Of a stretch of 16,142 nt of DNA, positions 6,964-13,902 are shown piece by piece. The DNA comes from an uncultured Desulfomonile sp. (GTDB lineage Bacteria; Desulfobacterota; Desulfomonilia; Desulfomonilales; Desulfomonilaceae): NCBI GenBank assembly GCA_937915285.1, contig CALDNG010000244.1, forward strand, positions 1 through 16,142. The letters run 5' to 3'. Position 1 is the stretch's first letter. Each line of letters starts with the position of its first letter. A program made the translations under genes and the position numbers. The notes under the pieces were generated by a model, which had not been told where the DNA came from, did not search any database, and was given only the letters and a program-made list of their open reading frames with translations.

Positions 6964-8823
6964 TTAAACTAGAGCAAACGATTCCTCTGGAAGATCTATT
7001 GCTGACCGTTCGCCGCTCATTATCGCCCTGGCCTTGCCTGGCGCCAGCGAGAGGATTGTGTTCGCGAAGAATTCTGCTGATGCGACTTTGCCCCTATAAA
7101 ATGCCGCTGACCTGTTCGATTTGAGCAGTTCGGCCTTTTTCTCGGGGGTGTCGGCTTTTGCGTCGCTGTAAAGCTCATCAAGGCGGCGATCCGCTATGAC
7201 AGCCTGCCACAACAGCATGAAACCAATGGCGACATCTCCGAAGAGTTCATGGTAAGGCGTAGCGTAAAGTATGGGTGTCATGAAATCTTCAGTGATGCTC
7301 TTGAGTCCAAAAAATCTTGTGACTTCAATCAGAAGCTTCCTGGCTTCTTCAAATGGACCGACCACATCTTTCAGGCGGTAATTTTTCTTGGCTACCTTTA
7401 GAAGATTTCCGGTCTCCGATACTATGTTCTTGAATAGAATGCCCTGTTTGTAGCCAAGCTTACGTCCCACAAGGTCAAGGGCCTGGATTCCGTTGGTCCC
7501 TTCGTAAATTGATGAGATTTTGCAGTCTCTCAGGAATTGCTCTACAGGGTATTCACGGCAATATCCGTAACCACCGTGGATCTGGACTGCCAGTTCCGTT
7601 ACCCTGAATCCCATATCGGTGCTCCACGCCTTGCAGATAGGAATGAGTATGTCCAGGAATCCCTGATACTTGGCTCCCTCTTCGTCGTTTGGGGCTATGT
7701 GGACACGGTCCTCGCAATAGGCCGCATAATAGAGTAGGGCTCTCATTCCTTCAGTTACGCACTTCATCCACATCAGCATCCTTCGAACATCAGGATGCTG
7801 GATGATAGGCACTTTTGGAGCGGTAGGATCCTTCATGGTGGTGATTTCGGGTCCCTGAAAGCGCTCCTTGGCATATTTCAGGGCATGCATGTAAGCAGTG
7901 CTGGCCTGAGCGAGACCCTGGACACCAACTGACAGACGGGCTTCATTCATCATGTTGAACATGATCTTCATGCCCATGTTTTCTTCACCCAACAGGTAAC
8001 CGATGCAATTGTCCTTTTCGCCAAAATTCAAAGCGCACGTCGCTGACGCGTGAATGCCTAATTTCTTCTCGGTGGCCATGCAGACAACATCGTTGTCAAC
8101 CCACTCTCCATTTTCGATTCTTTTCTTAGGCACAATAAATATGCTAATGCCCTTTGTCCCTGGAGGGGCCCCTTCCACGCGAGCCAGAACCATGTGGATG
8201 ATGTTTTCTGTAAGATCGTGGTCGCCGGCTGAAATGAATATTTTGCCGCCCTGTATGGAATAAGTACCGTCCGGCCTCTTGATCGCCTTGGTTCTCAATG
8301 CGCCTACATCGCTGCCTGCCTGCGGCTCGGTTAGACACATTGTTCCACAGAATTCGCCGGTATACATTTGGTCCATATATGTGCGCTGCTGTTCTTCGGT
8401 CCCATAAAGCTCGATCAGTCTCGCCGAGCCAATTGTCAGGCCCGGGTACATCATCAAAGACTGGTTGGCCGCATTGAACAGCTCCATTGTTGCCACGTAA
8501 ATAACATTCGGGAATCCTTGTCCCCCCATGTCCTGCGAGACCGGTAGCGACGCCCAACCACCTTCACAATAACGCTGATATGCATTGTGAAAACTTTCAG
8601 GAACCCTCACCTGACCGTCTTCCAGCTTTACGCCCTTGGCGTCGCCGTCTGCGTTCGTGGGGGCAATTTCCTTCTCAGAAAGTTTTTGAGCAGCCTCCAT
8701 AACCATATCAAACATCTCTCTGGAGAACTCGCTGTACTTCTCTGACTCACAAAGATCCTCGACGTTGAGCTGTTCGTAAAGCACGAACTTCGCGTCGCGC
8801 TCATCAACTAAAAGATTGGCCAT
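6964..8823 (-). CDS. Acyl-CoA dehydrogenase, long (about 600-residue) subfamily
   Basis: This 619-residue FAD enzyme introduces the 2,3 double bond into acyl-CoA, passing electrons to electron-transfer flavoprotein. The catalytic core shows CLTEPQAGSD (163-172), GGKIFISAG (192-200), QIHGGYGY (414-421) and the catalytic base Glu441 in IYEGTNGIQ. A further 170 residues after the core match the extra C-terminal domain of the DmdC / FadE5-like group, which is longer than the classic 380-residue enzymes. Substrates in this group range from ordinary fatty acyl-CoAs to methylthiopropanoyl-CoA. Full beta-oxidation neighbours make a fatty acyl-CoA more likely. GGAGGAG lies 8 nt before the ATG. It is the first gene of the operon. 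No etf genes are in the window. Confidence 0.94.
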   Translation of the reverse strand: MANLLVDERDAKFVLYEQLNVEDLCESEKYSEFSREMFDMVMEAAQKLSEKEIAPTNADGDAKGVKLEDGQVRVPESFHNAYQRYCEGGWASLPVSQDMGGQGFPNVIYVATMELFNAANQSLMMYPGLTIGSARLIELYGTEEQQRTYMDQMYTGEFCGTMCLTEPQAGSDVGALRTKAIKRPDGTYSIQGGKIFISAGDHDLTENIIHMVLARVEGAPPGTKGISIFIVPKKRIENGEWVDNDVVCMATEKKLGIHASATCALNFGEKDNCIGYLLGEENMGMKIMFNMMNEARLSVGVQGLAQASTAYMHALKYAKERFQGPEITTMKDPTAPKVPIIQHPDVRRMLMWMKCVTEGMRALLYYAAYCEDRVHIAPNDEEGAKYQGFLDILIPICKAWSTDMGFRVTELAVQIHGGYGYCREYPVEQFLRDCKISSIYEGTNGIQALDLVGRKLGYKQGILFKNIVSETGNLLKVAKKNYRLKDVVGPFEEARKLLIEVTRFFGLKSITEDFMTPILYATPYHELFGDVAIGFMLLWQAVIADRRLDELYSDAKADTPEKKAELLKSNRSAAFYRGKVASAEFFANTILSLAPGKARAIMSGERSAIDLPEESFALV

Positions 8824-9165
8824 AATCCTTACTCCTCCTTGGGGTATGTGGATGATATATTTTCCAGGAAAAAGCAGACTAAAAAAATAATCAGGAAATC
8901 CATTCTAGGAAAAGTTTGTTCCTGGACGCCGGGCGCATGGTTCAAAACAAAATTAGGATTTCCAGAAACAGGCTCATTTAACATATCGTTTACACCTTAT
9001 AGACTAATATCTCAAGAAAAAAAATTCCTTACTGAATCAGTAGACAATAACTTGGAATCAACTTGCTATTGACTTATTATTACTTAAACAACATTGATTA
9101 ATCTGGATTCCATGAAATGGCGAATTAGCAAACAGCATCATCTAATCATTTGAACGGAGCCAAAT
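8824..9165. promoter_or_regulatory. Divergent intergenic regulatory region with inverted repeats
   Basis: These 342 nt separate the beta-oxidation operon from the TPR gene and contain no convincing gene. They are markedly A/T-rich. Two dyads lie near the operon start: TTTTCC-A-GGAAAA at 8860-8872 (perfect, 13 bp) and AGGAA-7-TTCCT at 8907-8923. Further GGAAA/TTTCC words are scattered nearby. Such dyads are plausible sites for a TetR- or GntR-type regulator of fatty-acid genes, but no regulator gene is present to test this. The 77-codon open frame at 8839-9072 lacks a ribosome binding site and resembles nothing known. Confidence 0.4.
9052..9080 (+). promoter_or_regulatory. Possible sigma-70-type promoter for the TPR gene
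   Basis: TTGGAA (9052-9057) and TATTAT (9075-9080) are separated by 17 nt in an A/T-rich tract. This would start RNA near 9087, about 80 nt before the TPR start codon. It is a good but unproven match to the vegetative consensus. A nearby TTGACT at 9069 has no well-placed -10 box. Confidence 0.35.
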
Positions 9166-10014
9166 ATGATTGAAGAAACAAACAGGAAAGTGGTAGAACT
9201 TTTTCGTTCAGGAAAATATTCGGAAGCAGAGTCTTTGGCGCTGGAAGTTTTGCAGAATGTGGAAAGAGAGGACGAGTCGGATTTCCATCAGGTGGCGACC
9301 TGCCTGAACAATCTGGCTGAGATTTACCGTGCTCAGCAAAGACTGGAAGAAGCCATCCCCCTATGGAAGCGCGCTTTGACCCTAAGGGAAAAGAAGCAGG
9401 GTCTTCAGCACCCTGAGGTGGCCATAATTTTGAACAATCTGGGAGGGGCCCAATTCGAGAAAGGTGATTATCGTCAGGCCGACGTTTTTTTTAGGCGCGC
9501 ATTGCAGATTCTCGAGAATGTGGTGGGTCCTGAGAGTCCGGCGGTAATTTCGTGTCTGAACAATCTGGCAGCGGTCAACATGACGATGGAACGCTATCCT
9601 GTAGTTAAAACATACTATGAAAAGGCTCTTATGCTGGCGGAGAAACTCAGAGGACCTGAAAGTGTTGAAGTTGGTCTTAGCCTCAACAGCCTTGCCGGAT
9701 ACTACGAGAAGATGGAAAGGTATGCCGAATCCGAGCCGCTTTACCGAAGGGCGCTGGAAATTGCCGAGAAAAACTTCGGGCCACATCATCCGCATGTAGC
9801 CACTTCCCTGACCAACCTTGCAAGTGTCCTGACAGGAGCGGGCGGTTATGATGAAGCTGAGAACCTTCTGCTGAGGGCTTCAGAAATTATTGAAAAGAAT
9901 TACGGTTCAAGCATGCTTACCAGATCCAGCCTCGAAAATCTGGCTGAATTCTATTCCGGGGTCGGAAAGGCCGAGGAAGCAGCAAAAATAAGGGCTCGTT
10001 TGGAACAAATGTAA
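9166..10014 (+). CDS. Tetratricopeptide repeat protein (kinesin-light-chain type, 42-residue repeats)
   Basis: This is a 282-residue soluble protein made almost entirely of TPR units. The LNNL-type motif recurs at 47, 89, 131, 173 (LNSL), 215 (LTNL) and 256 (LENL). That gives a strict 42-residue period, with one 41-residue step at the end. Each unit has the form LNNLA.....G.Y..AE..Y.RAL.I.E...GP.HP.VA, typical of TPR_10/TPR_12 repeats. The first 40 residues hold an extra, less regular unit. Such superhelices bind proteins or peptides and have no catalytic role. There is no signal peptide or membrane helix, so it is cytoplasmic. GGAG lies 6 nt before the ATG. It stands alone, divergent from the beta-oxidation operon and convergent with the DUF6125-like gene. 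Its partner is unknown. Confidence 0.9.
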   Translation: MIEETNRKVVELFRSGKYSEAESLALEVLQNVEREDESDFHQVATCLNNLAEIYRAQQRLEEAIPLWKRALTLREKKQGLQHPEVAIILNNLGGAQFEKGDYRQADVFFRRALQILENVVGPESPAVISCLNNLAAVNMTMERYPVVKTYYEKALMLAEKLRGPESVEVGLSLNSLAGYYEKMERYAESEPLYRRALEIAEKNFGPHHPHVATSLTNLASVLTGAGGYDEAENLLLRASEIIEKNYGSSMLTRSSLENLAEFYSGVGKAEEAAKIRARLEQM

Positions 10015-10120
10015 CATTGCAGCCGAGTCAATCGATGAACTTTAGGGATATGCCGTTTGAGTACAGGAAATCAGTCTTCAATTAATTCATGATTTCAGAA
10101 CTTGATGATCAAAGAATCGG

Positions 10121-10152
10121 TGGCCGACACACCATTGGCTGTGGGTCGGCCA
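10121..10152. terminator. Hairpin between convergent genes, possible weak terminator
   Basis: TGGCCGACACAC pairs with GTGGGTCGGCCA (11 of 12 positions) around an 8-nt loop, in the 197-nt gap between the TPR gene and the convergent DUF6125-like gene. No T-run follows on the + strand (TGCTTTGA). On the - strand only a short TTCTTTG follows. It may be a factor-dependent or weak terminator, or another structured element. Confidence 0.4.
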
Positions 10153-10211
10153 TGCTTTGACTCCGCAAGCTTTTCAGGCGATGGACAAGCCCGTTGATCA
10201 CGGGAGGTTGA

Positions 10212-10955
10212 CTAAATACTGAACTTCCATGCGCAGTATTCGGCGCCAACCAACTCATCGGGCGGGCATTTCAGACATTCGACCTTGATTTTTGGGTCGA
10301 TAGCGTGGGCAAATTCCGAATACTCAATCAATCCTGCAGACTTGCACGGGTAGTGATCCAGGCCCCTGCGACGTCTGGCCGCCTGAACCCGACATTCGTT
10401 CATCGCAAAGACCAACGAGCCGCTTTCATCCCAACTGGCAGAATTTGAATTGATGGTTGAGTATATTCTCAATGGAAGGGCTTTTTCCAGGGCCTTCAGT
10501 CCGCCTTCATGGGGTAGTCCCAGGAATTTCCTGATCTTGAAAGCCTCCATTCGAGCAAACATGGACCAGCAGGAATCGTTAATAGCTTTGGCTTCTGTCA
10601 TCCCGTGTTCACGTTCCACTTCCTGGAACCAGAGTCCGTCGCCTGTCAGCCATGTCTTGGCTATCTCACCGATGCAAATAAGCAATTCCTCGCGTGATTT
10701 GTTGAGCAAAGCTATTGGTAGACCATCCCTGTTGGGTATTCCGAACAGCGGATACAACCTGGCGCCGATAGAAGGAAAAAACTTGTCTATGGCCTCGGAT
10801 TCCATCTTTAGCGCATCCGTCGGTCCAAGTCTTCTCGAAGTCTCAGCAAACCACATTCCGTAATGAGCCAGAACTTCTCCCAAATACAGTCCAATTAGCT
10901 GGATCAATTGCTCGTTTGTCAAATCAGCCGCTTCAAATGACTTACCATGTGGCAT
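10212..10955 (-). CDS. DUF6125-like protein with duplicated helical unit and cysteine motif
   Basis: This is a 247-residue cytoplasmic protein of unknown function. It contains an internal duplication. Residues 27-74 (GMWFAE....LG...A......F..I.ARLYPLFGIP) and 101-148 (GLWFQE....HGM.EA......MF.RMEAFKIRKFLGLP) align end to end. The second half has MNECRVQ.AR.R.GL..YPCKS, then EYSEFAHAIDP and a C-terminal CLKCPP..........YCAWKF. That pattern resembles the DUF6125 family, remotely likened to L-2-amino-thiazoline-4-carboxylate hydrolase. The five late cysteines could bind a metal or act in thiol chemistry, which is inference. AAAGGA lies 7 nt before the ATG. It follows moaC by 14 nt and is last in the hisD-like/moaC operon. 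The family name is from memory of its sequence pattern. Confidence 0.75.
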   Translation of the reverse strand: MPHGKSFEAADLTNEQLIQLIGLYLGEVLAHYGMWFAETSRRLGPTDALKMESEAIDKFFPSIGARLYPLFGIPNRDGLPIALLNKSREELLICIGEIAKTWLTGDGLWFQEVEREHGMTEAKAINDSCWSMFARMEAFKIRKFLGLPHEGGLKALEKALPLRIYSTINSNSASWDESGSLVFAMNECRVQAARRRRGLDHYPCKSAGLIEYSEFAHAIDPKIKVECLKCPPDELVGAEYCAWKFSI

Positions 10956-10969
10956 GTGAACGTCCTTTG

Positions 10970-11461
10970 CTATTTTCTATTTTGGTCTAGCCTAATAAAA
11001 TGGCCGGATTTACCACCCATTTTCTCAATCAACCTTATATTGGTGATGACCATCCCCCTGTCTACCGCCTTGCACATGTCATATATGGTCAAGGCCGCGC
11101 AGGACACCGCTGTAAGCGCTTCCATTTCCACGCCGGTCTTGGCTATCACCTTAACTCTAGCCTCTATCTCGATAAAAGAGTCTTCGATGTTTGGAATGAA
11201 ATCAACCTTGACAGATGTGAGAGCCAGTGGATGAGCTAGCGGAACCAATTCAGGGGTCTTTTTGGCCGCCATTATTCCGGCGATTCTGGCGACTCCCAGG
11301 ACATCTCCCTTCTTGGCGCGGTTTTCCAAAATCATATTCAACGTCTGGGGATCCATGTGAGCTTCCGCTCTGGCAACGGCAATCCTCTCAGTCACGTCCT
11401 TTGCCCCGACATCCACCATTAGTGCAGAGCCATGTTCATCGAAGTGTGTAAAATCAGACAT
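10970..11461 (-). CDS. moaC: Cyclic pyranopterin monophosphate synthase MoaC
   Basis: This 163-residue enzyme of molybdenum cofactor synthesis converts the MoaA product, a 3',8-cyclo-GTP, to cyclic pyranopterin monophosphate. All family motifs are present: [15 protein letters not shown] (4-18), [30 protein letters not shown] (50-79, given here as motif positions with key residues Lys51 and His77), [12 protein letters not shown] (109-120), and IYDMCKAVD holding Asp128 and Lys131. These match the E. coli active-site numbering exactly. GGKSGHF closes the protein. The frequent Cys before HPL is Ala here. It starts 20 nt after the HisD-like stop with only a weak ribosome binding site, so it may depend on coupling. 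No other moa gene is in the window. Confidence 0.96.
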   Translation of the reverse strand: MSDFTHFDEHGSALMVDVGAKDVTERIAVARAEAHMDPQTLNMILENRAKKGDVLGVARIAGIMAAKKTPELVPLAHPLALTSVKVDFIPNIEDSFIEIEARVKVIAKTGVEMEALTAVSCAALTIYDMCKAVDRGMVITNIRLIEKMGGKSGHFIRLDQNRK

Positions 11462-11481
11462 GTTATTTATCTCTAATCTTG

Positions 11482-12801
11482 CTAAGTATCTTCACCTGTC
11501 TTGCCGAGCCTGTATGACAGGGCGCGTGCGTGAGCGGGAAAACCCTCGTATTCAGCCAACACCAGTGTCTTTGGGGCAAGTGATCTGAAACCTGCCTCAT
11601 CGACAATCGAATAAGACATTTTCCTGGTGAAATCCCTGACTGAGAGCGCCGAGGCTGTTCTTGCAAAGCCGGATGTCGGCAAAATAGCGTTAGGTCCTAT
11701 CGAGTAATTGGCCAGAGTCCCGGGTGTCCACCTACCGATCAGGACCTCACCGGCGGTCCTAATCTTTTCAAGCGCCGCCAGTGGGTCTTCAATAAGTAAC
11801 TGAAGGTGTTCAGGCGCGAATCCGTTGATGAAGTCTATTGCGTCAGCCGAGTCTCTTGCCAAGGCCACGCCTCCACTTTCTCCAAGGACCGTCTGACAGA
11901 ATTCCCGTCTCATTGGAGGCAGATCATCAATAAGTTCCTGGGCTATTCTGATACACTCCCTAGCCATTTTCTCGCTTGTAGTCACTAGATATGCCGATGA
12001 GTCCGGTCCATGCTCAGCCTCAATAAGCAGGTCAATTACCGCAAGCCTCGGTGAAACCGTCTCATCTGCGTATATCACGGCCTCACTTGGACCGGCTTCC
12101 GGTCCGGTATCTATCTCGGTAGACAAGGCTTTTTTCGCTGCGAGCACGTAGCCTGATCCAGGGCCAACAATCTTGTCCACTCGGGCTATTGTTTCTGTTC
12201 CGTAAGCTAAGGCTGCGATAGCCTGAGGTCCCCCTACAGCATAGATTTCAGTCACGCCTATCAGGGTAGCTGCTGCAACCGTTACGGAATCTGCCAGGCC
12301 GTCAACATCAGGTGGGCTAACAGCGACAATCCTGCGAACTCCGGCCACAACAGCGGGGATTGCGGCCATCATCATCATCGAGGGAAATGAGCCCTTACCA
12401 CGAGGGACGTAAATACCTGCGGAATCAAGAGCTATTGTCTTTTCACCGGCAATGATTCCTGGCGATATTTCGGTCTCCATTTTTTCGGGGTCTTTTTGCA
12501 GTTCATGAAACTTCCTGATATTTCTGACTGATATCTCAATGGCCTCCCTCAACTCTGGAGAGAGTTTATCAACGGCCTGCTCCATGGAGTCTTGAGATAT
12601 CCGAAAAGATTTTTTGCTCATATCAGCGCCGTCAAACTTTCTGGTGAATTCGACGAGCGCCCTGTCCCCTTCATCTTTAACTCGCTCAAGGATAGGGCTG
12701 ATCTGCTTGGTCAGATCCTGAAAATCTACCTTTGTCCGACGGTAGAGTCTCCTTCTGCCACGGGGGCTCAATTCATCAAGTTTTATAAAGTTTATCCTCA
12801 T
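11482..12801 (-). CDS. HisD-family dehydrogenase with altered zinc and substrate site
   Basis: This 439-residue protein has the full histidinol dehydrogenase fold pattern: [66 protein letters not shown] and the C-terminal AH. True HisD is an NAD- and zinc-dependent enzyme that oxidises histidinol twice to histidine. The catalytic pair Glu331-His332, plus His264, Glu419 and His424, are kept. However, the zinc ligands Gln259 and Asp360 of E. coli HisD correspond here to Glu261 and Asn365. Substrate residue His367 becomes Ala372 (NYSIGPNA in place of the usual GDYxxGxNH). A two-residue insertion precedes AGPSE. The neighbours are moaC and a DUF6125-like gene, not his genes. It may be a HisD paralogue acting on another amino alcohol or polyol. 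ATG at 12801 has GGAG 9 nt upstream, preferred over TTG at 12810. Confidence 0.88.
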   Translation of the reverse strand: MRINFIKLDELSPRGRRRLYRRTKVDFQDLTKQISPILERVKDEGDRALVEFTRKFDGADMSKKSFRISQDSMEQAVDKLSPELREAIEISVRNIRKFHELQKDPEKMETEISPGIIAGEKTIALDSAGIYVPRGKGSFPSMMMMAAIPAVVAGVRRIVAVSPPDVDGLADSVTVAAATLIGVTEIYAVGGPQAIAALAYGTETIARVDKIVGPGSGYVLAAKKALSTEIDTGPEAGPSEAVIYADETVSPRLAVIDLLIEAEHGPDSSAYLVTTSEKMARECIRIAQELIDDLPPMRREFCQTVLGESGGVALARDSADAIDFINGFAPEHLQLLIEDPLAALEKIRTAGEVLIGRWTPGTLANYSIGPNAILPTSGFARTASALSVRDFTRKMSYSIVDEAGFRSLAPKTLVLAEYEGFPAHARALSYRLGKTGEDT

Positions 12802-12965
12802 ATGCGACAACTCCAGACCATGTCATTTTTTACCTTGAAGCGTTAAATTTATCTAGTTGTTTTAAGTAGCGCTAAACACCTTGCCGGTTATTTTATTTGG
12901 CGAGGAAATAATATATCATGAAGCTGCAGTTTTTACTGAAATGCTGAAAGGTGTTTTCTGAGGAT

Positions 12966-13859
12966 ATGGATAAAGACTTTAACAAGGCCGACTGGGAATT
13001 CTTTGTTGTTGCCCTAAAAGAAGAAGCTAGAGATGTTTTGTGGTCCGTCCAACTGGACCTCGACCCTGATACCCTTATAAAAAGCGCGTTGGAGGATCTG
13101 CAGGCCCTTGCGCCCAGACCTGATGGCTATGAAACAAGATCTCGTGACGAGATATGGAATGATGTCAGAGCTAGGCTCTTGCAGGCCGCATATGCGCTCA
13201 GGCCTCACTGCATACGATGCGGGACGTGTTGTGAAAAAGGCAGCCCGACCCTCCTGAAACAGGACACCGAATTATTTGTGACAGGTGTGCTCACCCCTTC
13301 AGACGTTTTCACCATCAGGTCGGGAGAACAGGTTTACATTCCTGAGACTGAACAAACAGTTCCATCCCAGACGGAACTCATCAAGATCAAGGAGACCAGT
13401 GACTCACGTAGTTGCATGTTCCTGGACACATCCAGCAAGAGTTGCAGGATTTATGGATCGAGGCCTGAGCAATGCAGGCGCCAGGAGTGCTGGAACCCCA
13501 AACAAACACTACAGCAGGATGACAGGACTCTAACACGAAAGGATTTGCTGGAAGCGACGGGAGATTTGTGGTCAATCATTGAAAGGCATGAAGACAGGTG
13601 TTCCCATGATGAGTTCACCAGAGAGATAGCCAGGCTGTCTGCTACCAAAGGCCAAACTGTGGATGATTTGCTTAATATGCTTGCATTTGACCACCATGTT
13701 CGTGATTTTGTCAGAACCAACCTGGGAGTAGATGAAAAATTTCTCAACTTTTTTTTCGGCAGACCGCTGAGTCAAGATCTGTTTTATTATGGATTAAGCC
13801 TGGAAGAAAACGAGGACGGGACATTTTTTCTGACAACGGCGCAACAAGAGGATTCCTGA
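12966..13859 (+). CDS. YkgJ-family cysteine-rich (CxxCxxCC) protein
   Basis: This is a 297-residue soluble protein built round a YkgJ-type putative zinc- or iron-chelating domain. Cys82, Cys85, Cys88 and Cys89 form CIRCGTCCEKG. Later come Cys150 in CMFLD, Cys160 in CRIYGSRP, Cys170 in QCRRQEC and Cys175. This eight-cysteine set is typical of the family, whose biochemical function is not established. The N-terminal 80 residues are a charged helical region. The C-terminal part (about 185-297) is mainly helical and unrecognised, making the protein much longer than the roughly 100-130-residue core. The start is uncertain: ATG 12966 has GAGG only 2 nt upstream, while in-frame GTG 12951 has none well placed and an in-frame stop lies at 12945. 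It is divergent from the HisD-like gene and convergent with the GT39 gene. Confidence 0.85.
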   Translation: MDKDFNKADWEFFVVALKEEARDVLWSVQLDLDPDTLIKSALEDLQALAPRPDGYETRSRDEIWNDVRARLLQAAYALRPHCIRCGTCCEKGSPTLLKQDTELFVTGVLTPSDVFTIRSGEQVYIPETEQTVPSQTELIKIKETSDSRSCMFLDTSSKSCRIYGSRPEQCRRQECWNPKQTLQQDDRTLTRKDLLEATGDLWSIIERHEDRCSHDEFTREIARLSATKGQTVDDLLNMLAFDHHVRDFVRTNLGVDEKFLNFFFGRPLSQDLFYYGLSLEENEDGTFFLTTAQQEDS

Positions 13860-13902
13860 CAGGGATGTCTCGCATCGTCATGGGGGCGCCTTCGTCAACG
13901 GC

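Noticed and set aside
8144..8557. 137-codon open frame within the acyl-CoA dehydrogenase gene
   Set aside because: Shadow of a gene with intact catalytic motifs; no ribosome binding site and no family pattern.
8839..9072. 77-codon open frame on the + strand in the divergent gap
   Set aside because: No ribosome binding site, non-ATG start, A/T-rich low-information protein with no recognisable pattern; better explained as regulatory spacer.
12867..12874. TAGCGCTA palindrome between the divergent HisD-like and YkgJ-type genes
   Set aside because: Only 8 bp with no extension; expected by chance.
12918..12947. Upstream ATG in frame with the YkgJ-type gene
   Set aside because: A TGA stop at 12945-12947 separates it from the gene, so it cannot be the start.
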